In this document: positions 1 through 7,014 of the stretch, piece after piece
How positions within the stretch are numbered: position 1 is the stretch's first letter
Layout of the letters: each line of letters starts with the position of its first letter
NCBI GenBank assembly: GCA_964585485.1
Contig: CAZPDS010000045.1
Span: forward strand, 1 to 21,270
Source: CALGYY01 sp964585485
GTDB lineage: Bacteria > Bacteroidota > Bacteroidia > Bacteroidales > CAIWKO01
Length of the DNA stretch: 21,270 nucleotides
Direction of reading: 5' to 3'
Position numbers and translations under genes: made by a program
The notes under the pieces: model-generated
The model's database searches: none
Seen by the model: only the letters and a program-made list of their open reading frames with translations
What the model was told of the DNA's origin: nothing

Positions 1-895
1 CAATACGTTTGGCGCTATCAAATACAAATTAGCCGAGCAGGCCATTCGCACCTTCGCGAATGAAACCGCGGTATACCGGACTTCCTATTATGTTGATGAG
101 ACCATCAATGCACATGTTGCTCAAGGCGTAGAGAAGGGCAAAGCCTACCTCGAAGCCATTGGAGAATATGCACTGGAAGCCGCCATTCTAAAGGTTTTTG
201 GCTCTGAATCGCAGGACTATATTGTTGACGAGGCTGTTCAGATCCACGGTGGCATGGGCTTTTCTGCCGAAATGCCGGTGGATCGTTGCTACCGCGACTC
301 CCGCATCAATCGTATCTTTGAAGGAACCAACGAAATCAATCGTCTCGTGGTGGCCGACATGACCCTCAAGTTTGCCAAACGCGCAGGATCCCCCTTCTTT
401 GATCTTACGAAAAAGGCGTGGGACGAATGCCAAACAGCTAAGCTGACATCCGCCTCCTCGGCAGACTACTATACTTATCAGCTCGAACTCGTTCGTAATT
501 TAAAGAAAGCCGTTGCGCTTATCATGGGCCGGGCTTATGAAACGCTGGGTAAAGCTTATTCCAGCGAGCAGGAAGTGCAGATGAGTATTTCTGATATGAT
601 TATTCAATCCTATGTGGCGGAATCGATGCTGAATCGTGTTCGCAAAATGGAAACCACTCAGGGTGCACAGTTTTCACCCGTATACCGCGATATTCTGGAT
701 TGCTTCCTGTACGAAGCGGCCGGCCGCGTTTTTAAATATGGTATGGATGCCGTTACTTCGGTGGCTACGGGCGACGAATTTGAAAAACTGCGCAATGGAT
801 TGTTCACGCTGACGGCTTGTAAACCTATTAACACCAAAGATGCACGCCGCCGCATAGCCGACAAGCTGATCGACGACAACCGCTACGCTTTCTAA
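1..895 (+). CDS. Acyl-CoA dehydrogenase, C-terminal part (5' end outside window)
   Basis: The reading frame is open from base 2 to the stop at 893-895, giving 297 residues; the N-terminal FAD/acyl-CoA region lies before the window. The family oxidises acyl-CoA to trans-2-enoyl-CoA with FAD and passes electrons to ETF. The diagnostic motif QIHGGMGF is coded at about 242-265. It is followed by RIFEGTNEINR, whose first Glu (codon 320-322) aligns with the catalytic base of medium- and very-long-chain enzymes. About 190 residues follow this Glu, many more than in the short ~380-residue enzymes. This suggests the ~600-residue VLCAD/ACAD9-like form with an extra helical C-terminal domain. The next gene starts 10 bases downstream on the same strand, so the two may be co-transcribed, although their functions have no obvious link. 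The family call is firm; chain-length preference is inferred. Confidence 0.95.
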   Translation, partial: NTFGAIKYKLAEQAIRTFANETAVYRTSYYVDETINAHVAQGVEKGKAYLEAIGEYALEAAILKVFGSESQDYIVDEAVQIHGGMGFSAEMPVDRCYRDSRINRIFEGTNEINRLVVADMTLKFAKRAGSPFFDLTKKAWDECQTAKLTSASSADYYTYQLELVRNLKKAVALIMGRAYETLGKAYSSEQEVQMSISDMIIQSYVAESMLNRVRKMETTQGAQFSPVYRDILDCFLYEAAGRVFKYGMDAVTSVATGDEFEKLRNGLFTLTACKPINTKDARRRIADKLIDDNRYAF

Positions 896-905
896 GAAAA
901 AGCGT

Positions 906-3851
906 ATGAAGGCTCTCTGGACGATGCTGTTTAGCATCCTCACGATCGTCATCTTTTCGCAGCTATATAATAACGAAACCTCCGGAAACTTTCCCGAAAA
1001 GGAAGGTGTTCCGGAGGAATCGTATTGGGTTGATAGTGTATTTTCCGCGCTGACGGCTGACGAAAGGATCGCCCAGCTTTTTATGGTGGCTGCCTACAGC
1101 AACCGGAGTATGGAGGAAAGCAAAGAGGTGACGGAGCTGGTGGAAAAATACAACATCGGCGGCATCATCTTTTTCCAGGGCGGTCCACTAGCTCAGGCCC
1201 GAATGGCAAACGCCTGGCAGGCTATGGCAAAAACACCGCTGCTCATTGGTATCGACGGGGAGTGGGGGCTGGGCATGCGCCTAAAAGACTCGACGATATC
1301 GTACCCTAAACAGATGACATTGGGGGCTATTCAGAAGGATAGTCTAATCTATGAGATGGGGGCCGACATGGGCCGGCAGTGCCGGCGCATCGGTGTGCAG
1401 ATGAATTTTGCTCCGGTAGTCGACGTAAATTGCAACCCCAGAAATCCGGTAATCAATTACCGCTCGTTTGGTGAAGTTCGCGACAACGTAGCCCGCAAGG
1501 GCATTGCCTACATGCGCGGCATGCAGGATCAGGGGATTTTGACCTCCGCCAAACATTTTCCCGGACACGGGGATACTGATCAGGATTCTCACTTAACATT
1601 GCCGGTGATTCACCACAGCCGGGCGCTTCTGGATTCGGTGGACTTGTTTCCATTTCGAGCTTTGATATCCGCAGGTCTGGATGCCGTCATGGTGGCCCAC
1701 CTTCATGTGCCGGCCATCGACACGAGTAATTGCCCAACTACCTTGTCAGAGAAAGTGATTGGGGAGCTGCTTCGCGACGAGATGTGCTTCGATGGTTTGG
1801 TGGTTACCGATGCGCTGAACATGGAAGGCGTCAAGATTTCGAAAAAGCCGGGCGAACTCGAAGTGAAAGCCTTGCAAGCCGGTGTAGACATTTTATTGAT
1901 GTCGGAAGATATTCCCATGGCTATTGCCGCGATAAAAATTGCTGTTGCGGAAGGACGTTTAAAGGAAGCAGACATAGAGCAGCGTTGTAAAAATGTATTA
2001 CGTTATAAGTACCGGGCTGGATTGTGCGAACGGCCCCGGGTGGAATTGAGAGCTTTGTACAACGACCTGAACACCCCGCAGAGTGAGTGGTTGCAGCAAC
2101 GACTCTACGAATCATCCGTTACCATCGTGAAAAACGAGGGCGGAATACTACCGTTGCAACGCACGGATACTATGCGGATTGCTTGTGTTTCGGTAGGAAA
2201 TGCGGGGCGGCAGACGGAATTTCAGACCATGGCCGGACAGTACGCCAGGTTAAAATGCTACAATCTTGAGAAAAACTTTTCGGATTCGGCCCGCATTAAG
2301 CTTATGACTCAACTGGATTCTTCGGATCTGGTGATAATAGGCTTGCACAGCGCAGCCAGCAGTGCCACTTCCGCTTTTGGCATCACCTCCGCGATGGTAC
2401 ATCTGGTCAAAGAGGTAGCATTACGCAAGCCGCTCATTCTCGATCTTTTTGCGAATCCTTACGCCCTTTCATTTTTTGGCGATACTCTGCCGGCCAGCGC
2501 GGTGTTGGTTTCTTATCAGGATCATGTTTACGCCCAGCATGCCGGAGCCGCAGCCATCTTTGGCGGCATCGCGGTGAATGGCCGTCTCCCCGTTACCGCA
2601 TCAGGTTTGTTCGCCGTGCAAACAGGTTTCGAGACCCGGGCGCTCGGCCGGATAAAATACACACTGCCGGAAGAAGAAGGCATCAACAGCCTTGTTTTCA
2701 ACAAAATAGATTCCATCGCGAAAAAGGGAATTGGCGACCGGATCTATCCGGGTTGTCAAATCCTGGTGGGATACAAGGGCAAGGTCATTTATCACAAATC
2801 CTTTGGTTATCACACCTATGATAAGGACATCGCGGTTCGAAACTACGATTTGTACGATTTGGCTTCGGTAACGAAGGTTGCGGCCACAACGCTGGCTGTT
2901 ATGAAACTATATGAGGAAGGTCGCCTTGACCTTGATGAGAAATTAGGACACTACCTGCCTGAACTTGAAGGCAGCAATAAAGCCAGCTTGCAAGTCCGCG
3001 ACATTCTTTCGCACCAGGCTGGCCTTCAAAGCTTTATTCCTTTTTACAAGGAGGTTATGATAAAAGGTTTTCTGGATACCTTGCTATTTAAAAAAGCGTA
3101 TTCCGAATTGTATCCATTTCGTGTGGCCGACAGTTTATATATAAGGTACGATTACCCCGACACCTTATTTTCGAAGGTTGTTCGGTCGGAACTTCGGAAA
3201 GACCGCGATTATAAATACTCCGATCTGGGCTTTATTCTGTTGAAGCGTTTGGTTGAGAAAGTGAGTGGACAAAGCCTGGACGCGTATACGGAGGAGCACT
3301 TCTATCGTCCGCTTGGACTGGGGACCATTGGTTATCAGCCTCGTAAGCGTTTTAGTCTGGACCGGATTATTCCTACCGAGGTGGATGGTTACTTCCGTCA
3401 TGCCCTGGTGCAGGGTGATGTTCATGACCCGGCAGCAGCGATGTTTGGTGGAGTACAGGGCCATGCCGGATTATTTTCCAATGCCGCCGATCTGGCGGTC
3501 ATTTTTCAAATGCTTATTCAGGGTGGAGAGTACGCTGGTCGCTGCTACTTAACTCCGGAGACCATCGATGTCTTTACCCGTCCGGTGTCACGTACCAATC
3601 GCCGGGGACTTGGATTTGATAAGCCGCTTCCCGGTCGTGATGGCGGTCCCACCTGTGATCTCGTTTCGGATGAGAGTTTTGGTCACACCGGATTCACAGG
3701 CACTTACGTCTGGGCCGATCCAAGCACCCAAATTGTATACATCTTCCTTTCCAACCGCACGTATCCCTGGTCTGAGACTAATAAGCTGGCAGAGAGCGGT
3801 ATACGGACAAAGATTCAGAAGGTGATCTACCAGGCTATCCTGGCCAGGTAG
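906..3851 (+). CDS. GH3 beta-N-acetylhexosaminidase (NagZ-like) fused to a serine hydrolase / beta-lactamase-fold domain
   Basis: A 981-residue exported protein. Residues 3-20 are hydrophobic with no lipobox, so this is a signal peptide or membrane anchor. Residues ~45-375 are a GH3 catalytic domain with the NagZ-type loop KHFPGHGDTDQDSH (216-229), which carries the His/Asp dyad, and the nucleophile region VVTDALNM (D302). Residues ~400-580 form a second alpha/beta region like the C-terminal domain of two-domain GH3 enzymes. Residues ~595-981 are a class C beta-lactamase/DD-peptidase fold with S654-V-T-K657, Y771-S-D and H927-T-G. GH3 NagZ enzymes remove GlcNAc from muropeptides. In Bacillus subtilis a separate beta-lactamase-fold enzyme, AmiE, then cleaves the MurNAc-peptide bond. 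A combined wall-recycling enzyme is therefore the likely role (inference). Antibiotic resistance is unlikely given this fusion. The ATG at 906 is the only sensible start before the signal sequence. Confidence 0.93.
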   Translation: MKALWTMLFSILTIVIFSQLYNNETSGNFPEKEGVPEESYWVDSVFSALTADERIAQLFMVAAYSNRSMEESKEVTELVEKYNIGGIIFFQGGPLAQARMANAWQAMAKTPLLIGIDGEWGLGMRLKDSTISYPKQMTLGAIQKDSLIYEMGADMGRQCRRIGVQMNFAPVVDVNCNPRNPVINYRSFGEVRDNVARKGIAYMRGMQDQGILTSAKHFPGHGDTDQDSHLTLPVIHHSRALLDSVDLFPFRALISAGLDAVMVAHLHVPAIDTSNCPTTLSEKVIGELLRDEMCFDGLVVTDALNMEGVKISKKPGELEVKALQAGVDILLMSEDIPMAIAAIKIAVAEGRLKEADIEQRCKNVLRYKYRAGLCERPRVELRALYNDLNTPQSEWLQQRLYESSVTIVKNEGGILPLQRTDTMRIACVSVGNAGRQTEFQTMAGQYARLKCYNLEKNFSDSARIKLMTQLDSSDLVIIGLHSAASSATSAFGITSAMVHLVKEVALRKPLILDLFANPYALSFFGDTLPASAVLVSYQDHVYAQHAGAAAIFGGIAVNGRLPVTASGLFAVQTGFETRALGRIKYTLPEEEGINSLVFNKIDSIAKKGIGDRIYPGCQILVGYKGKVIYHKSFGYHTYDKDIAVRNYDLYDLASVTKVAATTLAVMKLYEEGRLDLDEKLGHYLPELEGSNKASLQVRDILSHQAGLQSFIPFYKEVMIKGFLDTLLFKKAYSELYPFRVADSLYIRYDYPDTLFSKVVRSELRKDRDYKYSDLGFILLKRLVEKVSGQSLDAYTEEHFYRPLGLGTIGYQPRKRFSLDRIIPTEVDGYFRHALVQGDVHDPAAAMFGGVQGHAGLFSNAADLAVIFQMLIQGGEYAGRCYLTPETIDVFTRPVSRTNRRGLGFDKPLPGRDGGPTCDLVSDESFGHTGFTGTYVWADPSTQIVYIFLSNRTYPWSETNKLAESGIRTKIQKVIYQAILAR

Positions 3852-4186
3852 GTGAACGAATTCCTTGCTTTTTTTCTTATAAGCCATTTAACGAAGCTTA
3901 CCATGGTCTGGGCAGATTCCTGAGAAACTGTGTCGCAGAAACATCGCTGTTGAAACTTCCACCTGCGATTACCTTTTGTGCATTGAGCATGGAGTAAGGT
4001 CGGGCGCTGAGCATCTACGATGCTCAGCCTTTAGGCTGCGCCCATTTCCCGGCGCGTGTTCGTCTGTGTCCTTTATCTGATTCCGTTCGCTCATTTTTTG
4101 AGGGTAGGGAAGTCTCTATTCAGAAACGTCCCGGGTTTCCTCGAAGGCTTCTGTCTACTCACATTTTCAGTATTGCCAAATATTAA
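3852..4186 (+). pseudogene. Interrupted reading frame / possible repeat remnant in GC-richer intergenic block
   Basis: This block follows the GH3 fusion gene and is clearly richer in GC than the AT-rich DNA after ~4187. One + strand frame runs open from the preceding gene's stop to a TAA at 3995-3997, then continues open for 62 codons to a TAA at 4184-4186. The translation on both sides has a protein-like composition, for example HGLGRFLRNC before the stop and RALSIYDAQPLGC after it. There is no convincing start codon. Minus-strand frames are also open, including a 38-codon ATG frame at 4014-3898, so the coding strand is uncertain. I cannot name a family. It may be a decayed small gene, a multicopy intergenic element, or non-coding RNA that happens to be open. 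A strong branched hairpin at 4002-4043 lies inside it. Confidence 0.3.
4002..4043. repeat. Nested inverted repeat able to form a three-way junction
   Basis: The outer arms GGGCGC (4002-4007) and GCGCCC (4038-4043) are exact reverse complements. Inside lie a perfect 8-bp stem, TGAGCATC (4008-4015) / GATGCTCA (4019-4026), with a 3-base loop, and a small GCC/GGC hairpin (4027-4036). The outer G4006-C4007 and C4028 also allow a continuous 10-bp stem, GCTGAGCATC/GATGCTCAGC. There is no T-tract after it on either strand, so a simple Rho-independent terminator is unlikely. A REP-like intergenic element or a structured part of an RNA are possible roles; neither is shown. Confidence 0.6.
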
Positions 4187-4792
4187 TCTTAAGTTAAAGT
4201 AATTCAGGTGTTTAATTAAGGTTTGCTGACTTATTAACAGGTTTTCCACAGCCTATTTCAAATGATCTAATAAAGGGGCCAGGCCTATTCTATTGTAGGA
4301 GGGTTCAATTTACATCTGTATTAAGTTGCTAAGGTTGGATATACATACGTAAACAAAGTCAACTATTCACAAAAGTAAATTATAGTTACGTATGTAAACA
4401 TTATTTCATAACACATTGATAATTAGTGTAGGGTTACAGATGTAATTATTATATTTAATATTACATTTGTGATTTTGTAAAGTATACAAAACGATCTTGT
4501 TAAGGTTTGGAAAAATGCATAATGTAGAATAATTATACGCTATAAAAATCAAACGTTTATGTAATATTAACTCAAGTATTACTCAATGTAAAGATGGATT
4601 TTCCGGATCTAAAGCCCTACTAACGATAAAGTGGTTAAAATACTGTATATACGGTAAATACGAAATTTACAAAAGTACCATTGGTGATGATTTATGAAGC
4701 GACTAAAAGTTACAAAAATAAATTTTATCTAGTTATCAATGTAAATCAAAAATGAATTACTTTTGTGATCTGATAAATTAATTTTGTAACCA
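4187..4792. promoter_or_regulatory. AT-rich non-coding region with a cluster of TTACnTnTGT repeats, upstream of the XRE gene
   Basis: No gene is seen in these ~600 bases. The decamer TTACnTnTGT occurs exactly seven times: + at 4310, 4386, 4461 and 4757, and - with left ends at 4343, 4369 and 4435. Near matches occur at 4669-4678 (-) and 4778-4787 (+). Several are matched inverted pairs: TTACATCTGTA at 4310-4320 against 4435-4445, TTACGTATGT at 4386-4395 against 4343-4352, and TTACTTTTGTGA at 4757-4768 against 4367-4378. An imperfect 16-bp palindrome lies at 4641-4656. One perfect DnaA-box match (TTTTCCACA, 4242-4250) and one with a single mismatch (4363-4371) are present. Binding by the XRE protein encoded just downstream is the simplest reading (inference). 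Some copies also fit the Bacteroidetes -7 promoter element. Confidence 0.6.
4757..4786 (+). promoter_or_regulatory. Tandem -7 promoter elements for the XRE gene
   Basis: TACTTTTG (4758-4765) and TAATTTTG (4779-4786) both fit the Bacteroidetes -7 consensus TAnnTTTG, 21 bases apart. The first would give a leader of roughly 20 bases before the ATG at 4793; the second would give an almost leaderless message. No clear -33 TTG is seen at the usual distance. The first element overlaps the last TTACnTnTGT repeat, so a protein bound there could compete with RNA polymerase. Confidence 0.5.
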
Positions 4793-5401
4793 ATGGTTGA
4801 CAGAATACAATTAATCCTGAAGGTAAACAATCTGACGGCGTCCCGCTTTGCGGATGAAATTGGGGTACAGCGCTCCAGTATTTCACACATTCTATCGGGG
4901 CGTAATATGCCCTCCCTGGACTTAATTCAGAAGGTCTTGAAGCGGTATCCGGAAATTGACCCCGACTGGCTGTTAAACGGCAGAGGATCAATGATGAAGT
5001 ATCCTCAGCCGGACCTTTTTTCCATGCCGGATCCGAGCCTGGAGCCTATAAAAACCCCTCCGGAAGTCGAGCAAAAACCGCGTGTTGAAGAATTCCCAGA
5101 ATCTTCATTATTTACTGAAATACAGACAAATGATGAGCTTGTATTGCCGACTGAAGCTTCTGAGAAGGAGATAAAAGTAGAAAAGCTGGAGCCGAGTCCG
5201 GAAAAGGAGCAGGAAATTAAGTTAACGGCAGCAACGGAGCAGAAATCCGTAGCTTCGGAATCCTTGAAGTCTGATAATCAGATGGCTGAAATTCCTAAGC
5301 CGATAGAAACTTCAAATACCCCTGGTCTGACCATTGAAAAAATAGTCATTTTTTACAGTAATCGAACATTTCGGGAATACTTCCCGGAAGGGGATCATTA
5401 A
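4793..5401 (+). CDS. XRE-type helix-turn-helix regulator with long acidic linker and conserved C-terminal tail
   Basis: 202 residues. Residues ~5-61 form a Cro/C1-type helix-turn-helix: the recognition region reads IGVQRSSISHILSGRNMPSL, followed by the DPDWLLNGRGSM signature typical of Bacteroidota XRE proteins. Residues ~68-178 are low-complexity, rich in Glu, Lys, Pro and Ser, and probably disordered. The last ~20 residues return to an ordered pattern, IEKIVIFYSNRTFREYFPEG, which looks like a conserved interaction tail. No membrane segment is seen. The ATG at 4793 fits the helix-turn-helix start and lies just after the promoter elements. The long repeat-filled upstream region suggests autoregulation. 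The target genes are unknown; it is not evidently a phage or toxin-antitoxin regulator. The stop codon overlaps that of the convergent ndk gene. Confidence 0.9.
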   Translation: MVDRIQLILKVNNLTASRFADEIGVQRSSISHILSGRNMPSLDLIQKVLKRYPEIDPDWLLNGRGSMMKYPQPDLFSMPDPSLEPIKTPPEVEQKPRVEEFPESSLFTEIQTNDELVLPTEASEKEIKVEKLEPSPEKEQEIKLTAATEQKSVASESLKSDNQMAEIPKPIETSNTPGLTIEKIVIFYSNRTFREYFPEGDH

Positions 5402-5817
5402 AAACGTTCGCTGGTAGCAAAGAAAAAGGCACTCTCCCGAATGGCATTTTCGTCGCTGTCGGAACCGTGCACGGCATTCGCCTGGAGTGATGTTCCAAAG
5501 AGAAAACGTAAGGTCCGATCGTCGGCATCGGCGGGATTGGTTGACCCGATCAGCTTACGATAGTCATCCACCGCGTTTTCTTTTTCCAGGATTCCAACCA
5601 CCACGGGTCCGGATACCATAAAGTCCACCAGATCTTTGTAAAAAGGTCGTTCGGCATGAACTTCATAAAATTTTTGTGCCTGCTCTCGGGTAAGCTGAGT
5701 GGTTTTTATGGCTGCTATGCGGAAGCCGGCCTGGGTTACGCGTGCCAGAATAAGGCCTGTATAGTTTTTTCTGAAAGCTACGGGTTTGATAATAGTGAAT
5801 GTGAAATTTCCGGCCAT
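5398..5817 (-). CDS. ndk: Nucleoside diphosphate kinase
   Basis: 139 residues from the ATG at 5817, the usual length for bacterial NDK; the open frame extends further upstream, but that stretch has no NDK similarity. NDK transfers the gamma phosphate of ATP to NDPs through a phosphohistidine, balancing NTP and dNTP pools. The active-site motif NAVHGSDS places the catalytic His at residue 117. Other family landmarks are FTIIKP (residues 6-11) at the start and SGPVVVGILEKENAV at 69-83. The gene is divergent from the NrnA-like gene, with 147 bases between the start codons, and convergent with the XRE gene, with overlapping stops. No Shine-Dalgarno is visible. The short C-terminal end after the Glu-rich helix is normal for the family. 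Confidence 0.97.
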   Translation of the reverse strand: MAGNFTFTIIKPVAFRKNYTGLILARVTQAGFRIAAIKTTQLTREQAQKFYEVHAERPFYKDLVDFMVSGPVVVGILEKENAVDDYRKLIGSTNPADADDRTLRFLFGTSLQANAVHGSDSDENAIRESAFFFATSERF

Positions 5818-5849
5818 AAGGATGATTTTTAGGTTTCGTAAACCAAGGC

Positions 5850-5879
5850 TAAAAATAATAATATTGATGCATTTGTCAA
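5850..5879 (-). promoter_or_regulatory. ndk promoter
   Basis: On the minus strand, TTG (5879-5877) is followed after 19 bases by TATTTTTA (5857-5850), one mismatch from TAnnTTTG. Spacing and position, ~33 bases before the ATG, fit a Bacteroidetes promoter. Confidence 0.5.
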
Positions 5880-5905
5880 GGTTCCCGCTTAAAAATTTAA
5901 TTTTG
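5873..5905 (+). promoter_or_regulatory. Promoter of the NrnA-GldI-MFS operon
   Basis: TTG (5873-5875) and TAATTTTG (5898-5905), 22 bases apart, fit the Bacteroidetes -33/-7 pattern, though the spacer is slightly long. The predicted leader to the TTG start at 5965 is about 50 bases. The -33 region overlaps that of the divergent ndk promoter. Confidence 0.5.
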
Positions 5906-5964
5906 CAGTACAAGCGGATCGGAGAGACAATCACCCGGGCGCTTGTGTATTAAATCCATAGAAT

Positions 5965-7014
5965 TTGAAAAAAGAAATTGTTCCTGTTATTTCGTCGGCC
6001 ATTGGGAAGGCGAACAAGGTTGCGGTGCTCACCCACACCAATCCCGACGGTGATGCTATGGGTTCGGCCCTGGCGGTTGTTCACTGGTTACGGGCCCGTG
6101 GAAAAGAAATCAAGGCCCTGGTTCCCGGCATGTATCCGGATTTTCTGGCCTGGATGCCGGGGACGGATGAGCTCCTGGTGTATGACCGCGATGCGAAGGC
6201 TTGTCAGCAAGTACTTGAAGAGGCTGATTTGTTGATCTGTGTTGACTTCAATGCACCCGACCGGCTGGAGGGCTTGCAGTCGGCTTTTGAACGCAGCCAG
6301 ACCCCTAAGATACTGATAGATCATCATATTGAGCGTGGACATTTTTGCGAAATGGAGTACACCACCACGGAGGTCTCCTCTACGGCCGAACTCGTAATGC
6401 AGCTCATGAAAGCCTGTGGTGACGCCACCTTATTAACCCGCGATATCGGAAGTTGCCTTTACGTTGGCATTATGACCGATACCGGCTCTTTTAGTTATGC
6501 CTGCAATTATCCGTCGACTTTTTTGGCGGTGGCCGAAATTGTATCAACGGGCTGCGACCTGGCCGATATTCATCGGCGGGTGTACGATAATAATTCCGTA
6601 GATCGTATGCGGCTGATGGGGTATTGCATGAGTGAAAAGCTGGTTGTAATCCCGGAAAGCGGAACCGCTTTTATCGCCTTGTCGGCCGCGGAATTGAAGC
6701 GGTTCAACGCCCGCAACGGCGATACGGAAGGCGTGGTCAATTTCACGATGGGGCTTAAGGGAATCATCTTCGGCGCCCTGATTACCGAACGCAAAGGGAA
6801 AATAAAGTTTAGTCTGCGCTCCAAAGGAAATTTTGATGTGAACCTACTGGCTTCCAGGCACTTTAATGGTGGTGGGCATAAAAATGCTTCCGGTGGTGAC
6901 CTTTATTGTAGTTTCGAGGAGGCTGTTACCCAATTTCGTTTCGTGGTAGCCCAGTATAACACTGAACTTAAAGCCGAAACGGAAAGGTGCTGCACTGATA
7001 AGAATAATGCCTGA
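5965..7014 (+). CDS. nrnA: DHH-family phosphoesterase (NrnA-like oligoribonuclease / pAp phosphatase)
   Basis: 349 residues. NrnA enzymes degrade 2-5-base RNA oligomers and dephosphorylate pAp to AMP in the cytoplasm. The DHH domain shows HTNPDGDAMGS (24-34), VDFNAPDR (93-100), the naming triplet D119-H120-H121 and TDTGSF (171-176), all metal ligands. The DHHA1 substrate-binding domain ends with the conserved HFNGGGHKNASGG (299-311). Every motif is intact. The start codon is TTG at 5965: an in-frame TAG lies two codons upstream, and the first internal ATG is inside the catalytic motif, so TTG is the only start that keeps the domain whole. The stop TGA overlaps by one base the ATG of the GldI-like gene, indicating translational coupling. 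pAp versus short-RNA preference cannot be read from the sequence. Confidence 0.95.
   Translation: MKKEIVPVISSAIGKANKVAVLTHTNPDGDAMGSALAVVHWLRARGKEIKALVPGMYPDFLAWMPGTDELLVYDRDAKACQQVLEEADLLICVDFNAPDRLEGLQSAFERSQTPKILIDHHIERGHFCEMEYTTTEVSSTAELVMQLMKACGDATLLTRDIGSCLYVGIMTDTGSFSYACNYPSTFLAVAEIVSTGCDLADIHRRVYDNNSVDRMRLMGYCMSEKLVVIPESGTAFIALSAAELKRFNARNGDTEGVVNFTMGLKGIIFGALITERKGKIKFSLRSKGNFDVNLLASRHFNGGGHKNASGGDLYCSFEEAVTQFRFVVAQYNTELKAETERCCTDKNNA

Noticed and set aside
2690..3851. Antibiotic-resistance beta-lactamase
   Set aside because: The serine-hydrolase domain is part of a NagZ-type fusion and shows the pattern of class C-like wall enzymes and esterases; no regulator or resistance context.
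5818..5934. N-terminal extension of ndk
   Set aside because: The upstream in-frame codons show no NDK similarity and overlap the promoter; ATG 5817 gives the standard 139 residues.
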